The notes: generated by a model from the sequence alone, not told the origin. DNA of 64,000 bases from JANQHS01 sp965227315 (GCA_965227315.1 OZ245737.1:124001-188000), one strand, 5' to 3'. Counted from the stretch's first letter, positions 34,892-45,365 are shown. Program-made: numbers and translations.

Positions 34892-35752
34892 ATGAACATC
34901 AAAAAAATATTGATGCCAATCATGGTATTGGCATCCTCTACATATGGCTTCGCTCAAATGACCGATGCTGAAAAAGACAGTCTTTATATTCACGAGATCG
35001 AAGATGACGAAGAACCCGACAAGGTTCTTCATGCTGAACCGCTCTACATCGATCTCATCAGGGATTTGGGAGCAAGGAAAGGGGAGAAGGAATGGAACCT
35101 CGGTTTGGGAGTGACTGACAATCTGGAATTTGATTCCTATGAAGCCCTGATCGAATACGAATGGGCTCCGGTAAACAGATTGGGCCTGGAAGTGGAATTG
35201 CCATTTACTTTTTATTCCTCTGTTAACGGAACGGAAAAGGATTCAATTCCATCAAACCGCTTGAACAGCATCAAAATGGCCGCTCAATGGTCTTTTTTCG
35301 TCAATGAGCCTTTGGCTAATTCAATGGCACTTGGATACATAAACGAATTTGTACTCTCCGACTTTAGGAATTTTGGACAACCATTGATCAAGGGCAATGT
35401 CTATAATCCATTTCTGGTAGTGGCCAAGCGTTGGGGTAACAACTTCCATTCATTGGTTTATACTGGACCGATGATCGAGCAGGATTATCTATCCAAGGAG
35501 ATTCATATGACCTACGATATCAATACCAGCCTGCATTACATGATCTCGGGCACAAGAAATTTTATCGGCATCGAATTCAACAAGACCCTGGAAACGGGAG
35601 ACTTCGACATGACCATGCGACCTCAAATGAGATTGGGTATCGCCGACAACCTGTTGATCGGTATTGTTGCGGGAATTCCTGTCAGCAGGGAAAATGAAAG
35701 GCTTAGCTCTTTTGTTCGCCTAATATGGGAGCCGGGCCACCAGAAGAAGTAA
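34892..35752 (+). CDS. Conserved outer-membrane beta-barrel protein with HAEPLYIDLIRDLGARKGE motif
   Basis: 286 residues with a signal peptide (MNIKKILMPIMVLASSTYG). The conserved start of the mature part, HAEPLYIDLIRDLGARKGE, and the repeated amphipathic strands (WNLGLGVTDNLEF, LGLEVELPFTFY, MRLGIADNLLIGIVAG) mark a small barrel family seen in Bacteroidota near transporters. No function can be assigned. It is paired with the small upstream acidic protein. Confidence 0.68.
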   Translation: MNIKKILMPIMVLASSTYGFAQMTDAEKDSLYIHEIEDDEEPDKVLHAEPLYIDLIRDLGARKGEKEWNLGLGVTDNLEFDSYEALIEYEWAPVNRLGLEVELPFTFYSSVNGTEKDSIPSNRLNSIKMAAQWSFFVNEPLANSMALGYINEFVLSDFRNFGQPLIKGNVYNPFLVVAKRWGNNFHSLVYTGPMIEQDYLSKEIHMTYDINTSLHYMISGTRNFIGIEFNKTLETGDFDMTMRPQMRLGIADNLLIGIVAGIPVSRENERLSSFVRLIWEPGHQKK

Positions 35753-35758
35753 AGATGG

Positions 35759-36586
35759 CTACCTCAGCCTGATCTCTTTTTCAAGAATCTCCACCATTCT
35801 CTTTTTATAAAGTATCCCAAGAGATCGCTTGAAGTTCTTCTTACTCATTCCCAGCATTTCCCTGATCTCCTCAGGACTGCTTTTATCATGAAGAGGTAAT
35901 GATCCCTTCGCCTTTTTCAGAGCTTTGAGAATTGCGGCAGCCCCATCTTCGAGCTGATCCAATCCCGCTCTCTGGAGTGAAATATCGAGCTTACCGTCCT
36001 CACGGATCTTCTTAACATAACCGGTCATCTCATCACCCGGACTGATCTCACGGAAGACTTCATTCGAGTAGATCAGACCAAGATATGATTGATCTACAAT
36101 CACATTGTACCCAAGATCAGTGGGACTCCAGGCCAGCAGATTAACTTCCTGTCCTTCTGTCAGTTTCCCTTCTACCTCTTTGAAATGCCTTCTGAGTTTT
36201 GTTGTCCCCACCAGTCGATGAGTTTCCGGGTCCAGGTACAGATAAACCAGGTAATCATTTCCAACTTTGAATTCTTGCTTTTGTTCTTTGAACGGAACAA
36301 GCAGATCCTTGTCCAGGCCCCAATCCATAAAGGCTCCGAATTTGGAAACATCCTTGGCCCTCAGAAACCCGAACTGTCCAAGTGTAAGACGGGGTGTCTG
36401 AGTGGTCGCCACCAATCTGTCCTCGGAATCCCGATAAAGAAATATCCGGATCCGGTCACCGATCTCAGCAACTGCGGGAACGAACTTATTGGGCAAAAGA
36501 ACCTCTTTTTTACTCTTGTCTGTGAGATAGATGCCATGATCCGATACGGATACGACCTCAAGCAAATTATATCTTCCGATCTCCAT
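35759..36586 (-). CDS. cvfB: CvfB-like S1 RNA-binding protein
   Basis: 275 residues. Tandem S1-type OB-fold segments (GQFGFLRAKDVSKFGAFMDW, VNLLAWSPTDLGYNVIVD and a third at about 170-210) are followed by a C-terminal winged helix (SSPEEIREMLGMSKKNFKRS). CvfB proteins bind RNA and tune expression of virulence or surface genes. It converges on the barrel gene (six bases apart). Confidence 0.85.
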   Translation of the reverse strand: MEIGRYNLLEVVSVSDHGIYLTDKSKKEVLLPNKFVPAVAEIGDRIRIFLYRDSEDRLVATTQTPRLTLGQFGFLRAKDVSKFGAFMDWGLDKDLLVPFKEQKQEFKVGNDYLVYLYLDPETHRLVGTTKLRRHFKEVEGKLTEGQEVNLLAWSPTDLGYNVIVDQSYLGLIYSNEVFREISPGDEMTGYVKKIREDGKLDISLQRAGLDQLEDGAAAILKALKKAKGSLPLHDKSSPEEIREMLGMSKKNFKRSLGILYKKRMVEILEKEIRLR

Positions 36587-36756
36587 GATGATGTGGCAAA
36601 GCTAGCATACCAAAGGCATTCACTAAGCTGATAGAGTCCATCAGGTCATATCGTGATTTTTCCCTTCCCCAATGGGATTTTCTCCGCTTGTCAATTTTGG
36701 CTAAGAGTTTAGTCATAGGGTAGATAGATTTATAATGCGTTAAAAACCAAAACCTT

Positions 36757-39204
36757 ATGTTGAAGAACTATTTCCTCACATCACTTCGGACGATGTTCAG
36801 GAACAGGGCCTTTTCCTTTATCAATCTTGTCGGCCTTGCGGCGGGATTAAGTTGTTTCCTCCTGATCCTCATCTTCGTCAGCGATGAGCTGAGTTACGAC
36901 AAACACATGAGCAAAAAGGACAGGATCTACAGGCTCAGGTATCATATCTCAGAATTTGACATAGGACTGGTTCCCCCGATCTTTAAAGAGCATCTCAACG
37001 ACTTCTTTCCGGAAGTCGAAGCTTCCGCCCGGTTGTTTTCAAGAAGCGTGAGTATCATCGTACCTAAGTCGGATGGGGGAGAGCTGAGGTTTGAAGAAGG
37101 CAACGTGAACTTCGCAGACCCGGAGATCTTGAGCATTTTCGATTTTGAGCTGATCTCCGGAAGTCTGGAAGGAGCCCTTGAACAACCCTTTACGCTCATC
37201 CTGAATTCCGAAATGGCTGATAAGTATTTTCCCGGAGAAGATGCGGTAGGAAAAACGATCATTATGGAAGGGGACAGAAGCTTTGAGGTTATCGCAGTGG
37301 TCAATGATTTCCCGGCGAACACCCATACGCATTTCCAGATGATCCTTCCTTATGACAATATGTATGACCTGGAACCGGTGGCAATACAGGAAAGGATAAG
37401 GCAAAACTTCAAAATGAACTGGATGGTCTCACATTCCCCCACCTATGTTCTGCTTGAGGAGGGTGGAGATTTCAATGCCGTAAATGAAAGGTTCACAGCC
37501 TTCGTTGAAGAGAAGATCCCGGAGTCCATGCAAAAGGGACAGAGCTTCGAGATCCAACCCTTGCTTGACATTCATCTGAATCAGGACGTCCAGGCCCAGG
37601 CGGAGCCATCGGGAAGCCCTGAATTCATCATTATTTTCGCGGCGGTAGGCTTGTTGACCTTGTTGATCGCATGCATCAACTATATCAACCTATCGACGGC
37701 CAAATCCCTCCAAAGGACCAAGGAGATCGGCATGAGAAAAGCCCTGGGAGCAAGTCGCGGAAATGTGATCATACAGTTTCTGGGCGAATCCCTCTTGCTC
37801 ACGTTAATCTCGGCCTTCATGGCCTTGATCCTGACCGGAGCATTTCTCCCGGCCATGAATGCACTCACGGATAAGGATCTCGATCTGGGAGTTTTTCTTC
37901 AGCCAGAGTTTACCCTGGGACTGATCCTGGTGATCTTTCTGACAACAGTACTTGCCGGCCTCTATCCGGCCTTCTTTGTCTCCGCTTTTCCACCCTTGAA
38001 CAGTATTAGCACCAGTTTTTCCTTTTCCGGAAAGAAAGGCGGACTTTCTTTTCGCAGGGTACTCATCATACTCCAGTTTTCCGTCAGTATTTTACTGATA
38101 TCAAGTACACTTATCATATACCAACAATTCAACCTTTTTAAGAACCAGGCGCTTGGGTTCAATAAGAATTCCCTCGTGACCATAGATATTCAAAGTGAGA
38201 ACTTCAACAGCATCTTTAGTGGTATGGATCAGGAAACAGCCAATAAACTAAGGGCCTTTGAGACGGAGATCTCGAGAATACCGGGTTTAAAGAGCAGTTG
38301 CCTCAGTTCAAGCATTCCCGGCTTTGGCATGGTAAACCGCAACATTATTCCGGAAGGATTTAGCTCCGAAGACAATATGCTCTGTGCTACCATGGCAATA
38401 GATTATGATCTGATCCCTACCTATGAGATGGAATTGGTCTCGGGAAGGAACTTTGATGAGAGCTATGGAACCGATCCCCAATCCGCCCTGATCATCAATG
38501 AATCGGCCATCGAGGAGTTTCAGTTTGGCTCACCGGAAGAAGCCCTGGGAAAGGGGATCAATCTCGAAGGGAAAATGGGCAAGGTCGTGGGTGTGGTCAA
38601 GGATTTTAACTTCCTTTCCCTGACGGAGCCCATGAGGCCATTGATCATGGAATACTCCATGGGCCAATTCAATTCCTTTACCTTCAGGGTGGGAAATGAG
38701 AATGTCGAGGAAACCATCAAGGCCATAGAGTCGGAGTGGAACAGGTTCTTTCCGAATGAAACCTTCGATCATGTTTTTGTGGATGAGGCCCTGCTGGAGA
38801 ATTACAGGACTCAGGAGCAACTTGGTAAGCTCATCGGTTATTTTGCATTTCTGGCCATATTGATCTCCTGTCTGGGTTCCTATGGACTGATCCTCTTCAT
38901 TGCCTCACAAAAGGAAAAGGAGATCGGGATCAGAAAGGTCCTGGGAGCGGAAACCCACCAGATCGTTATGCTGCTCAATGGCCGTTTCGCCTGGCTGGTT
39001 TTGATCTCCATGATCATTGCCTGGCCAGCAACATTTTACCTGGCCAATCTATGGCTTGAGGATTTCTCATATCGGGTGGACGTTTCCCCAATGACTTTGG
39101 TGGTCGGATCCTTGGTCACCATGATCCTCGTTTTTGGAACGATCAGTATAAAATCCGTTGGAGCTGCCTTGTTGAACCCTGTAGATGCGCTAAAAAGGGA
39201 ATAG
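36757..39204 (+). CDS. FtsX/MacB-type ABC transporter permease
   Basis: 815 residues with a MacB-like layout: an N-terminal helix (FSFINLVGLAAGLSCFLLIL), a large periplasmic domain, three helices, a second helix-periplasmic unit and three more helices ending in the EKEIGIRKVLGAE motif. Duplicated FtsX permeases of this type move lipoproteins, peptides or antibiotics with a separate ATPase. No ATPase gene is adjacent, so the partner is elsewhere. Confidence 0.9.
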   Translation: MLKNYFLTSLRTMFRNRAFSFINLVGLAAGLSCFLLILIFVSDELSYDKHMSKKDRIYRLRYHISEFDIGLVPPIFKEHLNDFFPEVEASARLFSRSVSIIVPKSDGGELRFEEGNVNFADPEILSIFDFELISGSLEGALEQPFTLILNSEMADKYFPGEDAVGKTIIMEGDRSFEVIAVVNDFPANTHTHFQMILPYDNMYDLEPVAIQERIRQNFKMNWMVSHSPTYVLLEEGGDFNAVNERFTAFVEEKIPESMQKGQSFEIQPLLDIHLNQDVQAQAEPSGSPEFIIIFAAVGLLTLLIACINYINLSTAKSLQRTKEIGMRKALGASRGNVIIQFLGESLLLTLISAFMALILTGAFLPAMNALTDKDLDLGVFLQPEFTLGLILVIFLTTVLAGLYPAFFVSAFPPLNSISTSFSFSGKKGGLSFRRVLIILQFSVSILLISSTLIIYQQFNLFKNQALGFNKNSLVTIDIQSENFNSIFSGMDQETANKLRAFETEISRIPGLKSSCLSSSIPGFGMVNRNIIPEGFSSEDNMLCATMAIDYDLIPTYEMELVSGRNFDESYGTDPQSALIINESAIEEFQFGSPEEALGKGINLEGKMGKVVGVVKDFNFLSLTEPMRPLIMEYSMGQFNSFTFRVGNENVEETIKAIESEWNRFFPNETFDHVFVDEALLENYRTQEQLGKLIGYFAFLAILISCLGSYGLILFIASQKEKEIGIRKVLGAETHQIVMLLNGRFAWLVLISMIIAWPATFYLANLWLEDFSYRVDVSPMTLVVGSLVTMILVFGTISIKSVGAALLNPVDALKRE

Positions 39205-39209
39205 TTTTG
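39202..39209 (+). promoter_or_regulatory. TAnnTTTG promoter overlapping the permease stop, for pirin
   Basis: TAGTTTTG matches the -7 consensus; its TAG is the permease stop codon. The pirin ATG begins four bases later, so the transcript would be leaderless or nearly so. Confidence 0.5.
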
Positions 39210-39213
39210 CGAC

Positions 39214-40086
39214 ATGTTCAAAAAGGTAAAACTTCTTCTCCCGGCAGAGACAGTCGATATGGGAGGATTCCCTGTCAGGCAGCCGCTGCCAACGATCAAA
39301 GTTGATCAGGTCGATCCTTTTCTTCTTCTGCATCATGCATCAGTAAAACCCCTGAAAGACCGACCGGCCAGGATCCAGGGAGTGGGACCACACCCTCACC
39401 GAGGCTTTTCACCAGTGACATTCGTCATCGAGGGTTCTGTTCATCACCGCGATAGCCGGGGTAATAGTCAGATCGCCAGATCAGGGGAAGTACAATGGAT
39501 GCATGCGGGCATGGGCATTATTCATAGTGAAAGGCCTTCAGAAGATCTTGTTGAGGCGCATGCAAGGCAGGAGATCATTCAATTATGGATCAACAGTCCT
39601 GCAAAGAGCAAAATGAAGCAACCGGAATACAGCTTCCTTGGAAAGGAATCGATGGTTGTCTTCCCTTCGGATGATGGGAAAGTCTCGAACAGTCTGATCT
39701 CAGGCGCTTATGGATCACTAAATGGACCTATCCAAGGAGAAAGCCCCTTGTTGGTGATCTGGTCATCCGGAAAGGAGGGAGGGAAACAGGATCTCAATAT
39801 TCCCGCCGGTTTTAATTGTTGCCTTTATTTGATTCGCGGGAAGCTGAACATCGAAGGATATGGAATGGTCGAAAAGGAAAACCTGGTGGTTTTTGAAGTG
39901 GAAGGCGAAGAGACTGGAATTCGCTTATTGGAGGATTCTCAATTCATTCTTCTTGCAGGAATGCCGATAGGGGAAAAGGTGGTACAACAAGGGCCTTTTG
40001 TGATGAATTCCGAAACCCAGATCATGGAGGCGATGAGGGATTATCAAATGGGAAAAATGGGTATTCTTATTGAAGAAGACCTGTAG
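39214..40086 (+). CDS. Pirin family protein (cupin)
   Basis: 290 residues. The pirin N-terminal cupin has the metal-binding pattern PHPHRGFSPVTFVIEG, then HHRDSRGN and EVQWMHAGMGIIHSE; a C-terminal cupin half follows. Members are iron-binding and act as quercetinases or transcriptional cofactors. The gene starts nine bases after the permease stop but probably has its own promoter, which overlaps that stop. Confidence 0.93.
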   Translation: MFKKVKLLLPAETVDMGGFPVRQPLPTIKVDQVDPFLLLHHASVKPLKDRPARIQGVGPHPHRGFSPVTFVIEGSVHHRDSRGNSQIARSGEVQWMHAGMGIIHSERPSEDLVEAHARQEIIQLWINSPAKSKMKQPEYSFLGKESMVVFPSDDGKVSNSLISGAYGSLNGPIQGESPLLVIWSSGKEGGKQDLNIPAGFNCCLYLIRGKLNIEGYGMVEKENLVVFEVEGEETGIRLLEDSQFILLAGMPIGEKVVQQGPFVMNSETQIMEAMRDYQMGKMGILIEEDL

Positions 40087-40088
40087 GG

Positions 40089-42035
40089 TTAGCCCGCTGC
40101 TCGTTTCAATCCTATCTTTTCCAAAACCTTTTCAAATCTGGAGTCGGATCTCAGGGGCTTCCAAATAGGGCTGACATTCAAAAAGACTATCGGGCTGAGT
40201 CTTGATTCTATACAGCGCTCCAGGGCCTCGAACGCCTCATCATTCATCTTCAATCCGGAATACAGAATGGCCAGATTAAAATTCTGGTGAGGATGGGGGT
40301 TCTCCAACTTGTCCTTTTTGAGCATATCCAAATAGAAGTTGGCCTTCTTCCGATCACCCTTTAAGGCATAAGCATAACCGAGCTGCACATAGGGTTTGAC
40401 CGTGTGAATAGTCTCATGAATGGATTCGAACAAGCCAATTGCTTCGTCAACATTGCCATTCATCAACAGAGCCCATGCCTTGAATTCCTTGGCCGCAAGA
40501 AAATCAGGCTCCTTTTCCAATATCCAATCGTATATCTCTATGGAAACATTGTAGTTGCCCGCGAAGTAGTGAGCATCGGCAAGGGTGCGATTTCCAATGA
40601 TCGATAAGGGATCGATCTCCCTTGCAAGATCGAGGCAGGATATCGCCTGCTGAATATTTCCTCCCACCATAAAATGCAGCGACCGGGATATGTTCGCCTG
40701 GGCGGAGCGCGGATTCAGATCCAAAGCCATTTTGGTTCGATCATCTCCGGATTGGAAATCCCATAAAAAGAAGAAATCGTTCACCGACAGCGCGGAGAGC
40801 GCATCGTCGTTTCCAGGATCGATCTCCAAAGCGCCTTCTGCGCATTCTACCGCCAGCTTTGACCCTTCCGAAGGAGTGATCCACCCTGTACTGGCCAGCA
40901 GGATATATGCCAGAGCCATGCCGGCCTGAGCATCCGCATAGGCAGGGTCAATTTCCAAGGCTTCTTGAAACTTTTCAACCGCCTTTTTTGCCGAACCCGG
41001 CGTCCATTTATGGTAATAATAATGGCCTTCCTGGTATAGCTTATATGCCAGGGGATCAATTTTGGGCTTGTCTGACCTTCCCTCGGCTTCTTTGGTGATC
41101 AAGCCATGATCCAGAAGTTGATCCACTATTCTGCCTGATATCTCATCCTGGAGATCAAAATAATCCATCACCTCCCTGTCAAAAACCTCCGTCCAAAGCT
41201 CATATCCATCCAGGCAGCTACCGAGCTGTGCGGTGATCCTCAGCCTGTTTCCAAATTTGCGAACGCTTCCTTCAAGGACGGATTGAACATCCAGGCGATC
41301 TCCGATTTCCTTTATGGGGAGCGCCTTTCCTTTCAATGAAAAGGATGAGGTCCTTGAGGACAATTTCATAGTGTTGATCTTGCTGAGTTGAATGATCAAC
41401 TCTTCCGCAAGCCCGTCGGCGAAGAAGCCCAATTCAGGGTCAGAACTCAGGTTGGAAAATGGAAGCACAGCGAGACTCTTGATGCGTTCCTTGACCTTCC
41501 CTTTGAGTTCGGTCCTTTGAGGTATCCTCAGACCTTCATTGGTAAGTGCATAGACCTCAACCGGCTTTTTGACATTCTTCAATTCAAACTCACCCATAAG
41601 GGCGGCCTCAAAGCCCTCCTGGTTTTTTAGGTCATCATAAACCTTGTCCGAAATCATCACCGACCCGGGTACAGAAAATGACTCGATCCTGGAAGCGATG
41701 TTCACACCGTCTCCATAAACCCCGTCCGTGTCGATCACCACATCTCCGCTGTGAATGCCTATTCTGAGCGGAATATTGTTTTTTGATGATTGGCTTTGAA
41801 TCGAAATGGCAGACTGCGTGGCGGAAATGGTGCTATTGAAAATGGATAGGGCACCATCACCATAGAACTGAAGGATCCTGCCTTCAAACTGGTCAATCTC
41901 TTTGGTCAGGATCTTTCGATGCTCATCGCGGATCCTTTTGGCATTGGACTCATTTTCCTGCATCAGAGAAGTGTATCCTTCAAGATCAGTAAACATGATG
42001 GCGCTGAGCTGTCTCTTTTGTCCCAAATCCTTCAT
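40089..42035 (-). CDS. Class III nucleotide cyclase with TolB/FlgO-like and TPR domains
   Basis: 648 residues. The N-terminal cyclase (metal aspartates in MFTDLEGYTS and FYGDGAL; GDGVNIASRIE with Asn and Arg) covers residues 1-165. A TolB/FlgO-like segment starts KSLAVLPFSNLSSDPELGFF (about 185-320), and TPR repeats fill 330-640. As in the cyclase at the left end, the adenine-selecting Lys is replaced by Gln (LQFYGDG), leaving purine preference open. There is no membrane segment. It is a single gene upstream of bestrophin on the same strand. Confidence 0.88.
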   Translation of the reverse strand: MKDLGQKRQLSAIMFTDLEGYTSLMQENESNAKRIRDEHRKILTKEIDQFEGRILQFYGDGALSIFNSTISATQSAISIQSQSSKNNIPLRIGIHSGDVVIDTDGVYGDGVNIASRIESFSVPGSVMISDKVYDDLKNQEGFEAALMGEFELKNVKKPVEVYALTNEGLRIPQRTELKGKVKERIKSLAVLPFSNLSSDPELGFFADGLAEELIIQLSKINTMKLSSRTSSFSLKGKALPIKEIGDRLDVQSVLEGSVRKFGNRLRITAQLGSCLDGYELWTEVFDREVMDYFDLQDEISGRIVDQLLDHGLITKEAEGRSDKPKIDPLAYKLYQEGHYYYHKWTPGSAKKAVEKFQEALEIDPAYADAQAGMALAYILLASTGWITPSEGSKLAVECAEGALEIDPGNDDALSALSVNDFFFLWDFQSGDDRTKMALDLNPRSAQANISRSLHFMVGGNIQQAISCLDLAREIDPLSIIGNRTLADAHYFAGNYNVSIEIYDWILEKEPDFLAAKEFKAWALLMNGNVDEAIGLFESIHETIHTVKPYVQLGYAYALKGDRKKANFYLDMLKKDKLENPHPHQNFNLAILYSGLKMNDEAFEALERCIESRLSPIVFLNVSPIWKPLRSDSRFEKVLEKIGLKRAAG

Positions 42036-42068
42036 TGGAGTTATTGAGGGTTGAGTGTCGTGCCTGCC

Positions 42069-43106
42069 CTACATGAGCACACCATTCTTCTGCTCAATAG
42101 GAGGGGGAAGGTCTTTTTCCCCGAGCATCTCTCTCAGGTCAATTTCGATTGTCCTGCACAATGAAAGCATGGGTATGTCATTTCCCATGCCCTCAAACGG
42201 GTTTTCGGTATAGTCGCCGATCAATTCCATAACAAGAAAGACCCAGGCGGTCAGAACGACAAAGGGTACCGATAACCAGATCCCTATCTCACCGAATTTT
42301 GCAAACTCGGAGATCAGTCCGAAGGGTAGGAGGAAGATAAAGATCCCGACAAAGATGGTGCTCATTCCACCATATTGACGTGGAAGGGGGAATTTCTTGA
42401 TTCTTTCATTCATTCCCTGAAGATCGTAAAACTTGGCAAGAATATTCTGCAACTCCATATGTCTGAAGTCCTCGATCAATCCTTTGCGACGAAGCCTGGC
42501 CAGGTCCTGGCTTTGGGCATCGATGATCTGAGTAGCCGTGTTCTTCGCCCCCAATAGGCGATCGAACTCATCCGGAGGCAGGAAATGCTTCAGTTCTAAT
42601 CGCGTAGTCTCTTCCTCAACCAGCCCCAATCCATAGACCTGGCGGTACTTTTTCGCCAACCTGCCTACCGGGCCCTTTTGGCCTGCATGTTCCCAGCTTA
42701 CTACCTGAAGAAGTTGATGTCTTAATGCATATAACCATCCGATATGCCTGTATATCAGTCTCTTTTGAGTTTCCTCAACTTCTGTCAATCTCACATTATC
42801 AGGCGCGAATTGATCGGTTACAAAACCCCGAACGGAGATACCCCATGTTCGGCTTGAATTCACTATACCACCCCATATTTTCCTTGCCTCCCACATACGG
42901 TCATAGGCACTGTTGTTTTTAAAACCGACATAAAAGGCAACGGCAATACCGATCACCGATAAGGGCAACCAGGGAATGGTCAGCCATTTTAATCCAAAGT
43001 ACTCGTATGTGATCGCAACGGAAGCAGCCCAGGGAATTAACCACATGAAATGGTGTCCGGTGAACTGAAAAACATTCTGAAAACTATAATTCTTCTTAAC
43101 AAACAT
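42069..43106 (-). CDS. Bestrophin family anion channel
   Basis: 345 residues with the bacterial bestrophin/YneE layout: an N-terminal helix, the conserved RMWEARKIWGGIVNSSRTWG segment, central helices and a C-terminal ENPFEGMGNDIPM motif. Members form pentameric chloride or other anion channels in the inner membrane. It is followed by the cyclase-TPR gene after 33 bases on the same strand. Confidence 0.9.
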   Translation of the reverse strand: MFVKKNYSFQNVFQFTGHHFMWLIPWAASVAITYEYFGLKWLTIPWLPLSVIGIAVAFYVGFKNNSAYDRMWEARKIWGGIVNSSRTWGISVRGFVTDQFAPDNVRLTEVEETQKRLIYRHIGWLYALRHQLLQVVSWEHAGQKGPVGRLAKKYRQVYGLGLVEEETTRLELKHFLPPDEFDRLLGAKNTATQIIDAQSQDLARLRRKGLIEDFRHMELQNILAKFYDLQGMNERIKKFPLPRQYGGMSTIFVGIFIFLLPFGLISEFAKFGEIGIWLSVPFVVLTAWVFLVMELIGDYTENPFEGMGNDIPMLSLCRTIEIDLREMLGEKDLPPPIEQKNGVLM

Positions 43107-43141
43107 TTGATTTTTCTAGCTTTTGATTCAAACAGGGTTGA

Positions 43142-43711
43142 TCAATTGTCGCGTTTTTGTTGAATTCCCAGGCCGATGACAACGGTGTGAAGCAACTGCC
43201 TTTCATAGATCCTGGTGTCCATCCAATAGGCCGTATAGCCAATGTTCAGGAAGTGTTTTGTTCCAATTAGCAGGTTCAAACCGGCACCCAGGCCGGCCAC
43301 AATTCCGGATTCCCATGTTTGGCGTTGCACATTGCCTCCATCGGTCTGAGATGAGGTTGTCTGCACACCGGCCAGACCCTGTATATAGCCTCTGGTCTTG
43401 TCTTTACCGATATAACCCTTCAGTTGAAAGGCGATCGGCCATGTATGATACCTGTAACTGGCAGTATCGGTTGCTCCCGTTCCCTCGATATAGGAAAGCG
43501 AGGCTCCATAGGCCAGATGGCTGCTTGAATTGAGGTATTCATAGGAAAAGTTGGCGGTGAAGCCGTCCAGGTTTACATCCACGTTCTTGGGCTCCATGTT
43601 CGCATAGCCGAGCTGGAACATGATCGATCCGGTCTCCGGTTCGAATTGACCCATTGTCGATAAGGAAACCAAGCAAAAAGTGCATAACAGAAGTAGTGAT
43701 CTTGTCCTCAT
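43142..43711 (-). CDS. Outer-membrane beta-barrel protein
   Basis: 189 residues with a signal peptide (ending near STMGQ). Amphipathic strands (IMFQLGYANMEP, LAYGASLSYIEGTG, FLNIGYTAYWMD) and a terminal strand VVIGLGIQQ are typical of eight-stranded barrels. It lies 35 bases upstream of the bestrophin gene on the same strand. No specific function. Confidence 0.65.
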   Translation of the reverse strand: MRTRSLLLLCTFCLVSLSTMGQFEPETGSIMFQLGYANMEPKNVDVNLDGFTANFSYEYLNSSSHLAYGASLSYIEGTGATDTASYRYHTWPIAFQLKGYIGKDKTRGYIQGLAGVQTTSSQTDGGNVQRQTWESGIVAGLGAGLNLLIGTKHFLNIGYTAYWMDTRIYERQLLHTVVIGLGIQQKRDN

Positions 43712-43941
43712 ATTCAGGGGTTTTCGCCAATCTAACGATTAATCATTTCAATTGTCGATTCAATGTTTCAAAATAATAGGTGCATCAATTTGTAGCCGTT
43801 GGACATAGCACTCAAACAAGAGCGGACTGGAAATCCCTTCGTTAACCACATATTCCATCATGATCCAGGTCATAATCAATAAGATACCGGCAAAATAGTT
43901 TTAACCTTTAAATATCAGAGTCCAGGAAAAAAGAGAAAACC

Positions 43942-45363
43942 GTGAATACCAGAACAGAAGAAGATCTATTGGGCAAAATGCAGATCGACAACGAGCTCTA
44001 CTTTGGAGTACATACCCAGCGCGCAAAGGATAATTTCCAGATCTCAACCTCCAAGATCAGCGACTTCCCAGTCTTTGTACAGGGGATGGTTTTAACCAAG
44101 AAGGCCTGTGCACTGGCCAACAAGGAGATCGGTACGATTCCCGAAGAAAAGGCGGATATGATCCTCAGGGCTTGTGATGAGATCCTGAACAACATCGATG
44201 AGTATGCTGAGTTCTTCCCGACCGATGCATTCCAGGGTGGTGCCGGGACCTCGGTGAACATGAACACAAATGAAGTAGTCGCCAATGTCGCCCTTGAATT
44301 GGCCGGCCATCAAAAAGGAGAATACCATATTCTGAATCCCATGGACCATGTGAATTGCTCGCAATCGACGAACGATGCATATCCCACCGGATTCCGGGTT
44401 GCCATCTATTTCTACATCAACCAACTTCTGGAGCGCATCAACAAGCTCACGACCCAGCTTGATCGTAAGGCTGCGGAATTCGAAAAAGTCTTAAAAATGG
44501 GAAGGACACAACTCCAGGATGCTGTTCCTATGTCTCTGGGAGATGAGTTTTCGGCATGGTCTACCAATCTGAAGGAGGAGACGAAGAATTTGCTTAGAAA
44601 CCGCGATCTGATCCTGGAGGTGAACCTCGGAGCCACGGCCATCGGGACCGGCGTGAATGCTCCCAAGGGTTTCTCCGAGATATCGATCAGTCATCTCGAG
44701 GAATTGACCAAGGCCAGTTTTGTGAAAGCGAGCAACCTGATCGAAGCCACTTCCGATACAGGAGCCTATGTGATGATCTCTGGTGCCCTGAAAAGGACAG
44801 CTGTGAAATTGTCCAAGATCTGCAACGATCTGAGATTACTTTCCTCGGGACCAAGATGCGGATTAAATGAGATCAACCTTCCGGAAATGCAGGCCGGATC
44901 ATCGATCATGCCGGCAAAGGTCAATCCTGTGATCCCTGAAGTGGTGAATCAGGTCTGTTTTAAGATCATCGGAAACGATGTCGCCATATCCTTTGCAGCC
45001 GAAGGAGGACAGCTTCAACTCAATGTCATGGAGCCCGTCATCGCACAATGTCTGTTCGAATCGATGGAATTGCTGTCCAATGCTTTTTCGACTTTGAGTG
45101 AGAAGTGCGTTACAGGTATAAGCGCGAATCCCGAGCACACCCGGAATATGGTCTTAAACAGTGTTGGACTGATCACCTTCCTAAATCCATATATCGGCCA
45201 TGAGAAAGGTGATGAGATCGGCAAAGAAGCCGCCAAAACAGGGAAGAATATCAGGGAATTGATCCTGGAAAAGCAATTGCTTTCCGAGGAGGAGATCGAC
45301 AGGATCATGAGTCCGGAAAATCTGATGCATCCCCAGTACAAGGCCCAGCTTTTCAAAGGCTGA
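43942..45363 (+). CDS. aspA: Aspartate ammonia-lyase
   Basis: 473 residues, normal for aspartase. The start includes LLGKMQIDNELYFGVHTQRA. The fumarase/aspartase signature GSSIMPAKVNPVIPE is at about residues 318-332 and carries the catalytic loop serine. It converts aspartate to fumarate and ammonia in the cytoplasm. A GTG at 43942 is used. It is a single gene, converging on a membrane protein gene. Confidence 0.93.
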   Translation: MNTRTEEDLLGKMQIDNELYFGVHTQRAKDNFQISTSKISDFPVFVQGMVLTKKACALANKEIGTIPEEKADMILRACDEILNNIDEYAEFFPTDAFQGGAGTSVNMNTNEVVANVALELAGHQKGEYHILNPMDHVNCSQSTNDAYPTGFRVAIYFYINQLLERINKLTTQLDRKAAEFEKVLKMGRTQLQDAVPMSLGDEFSAWSTNLKEETKNLLRNRDLILEVNLGATAIGTGVNAPKGFSEISISHLEELTKASFVKASNLIEATSDTGAYVMISGALKRTAVKLSKICNDLRLLSSGPRCGLNEINLPEMQAGSSIMPAKVNPVIPEVVNQVCFKIIGNDVAISFAAEGGQLQLNVMEPVIAQCLFESMELLSNAFSTLSEKCVTGISANPEHTRNMVLNSVGLITFLNPYIGHEKGDEIGKEAAKTGKNIRELILEKQLLSEEEIDRIMSPENLMHPQYKAQLFKG

Positions 45364-45365
45364 GT

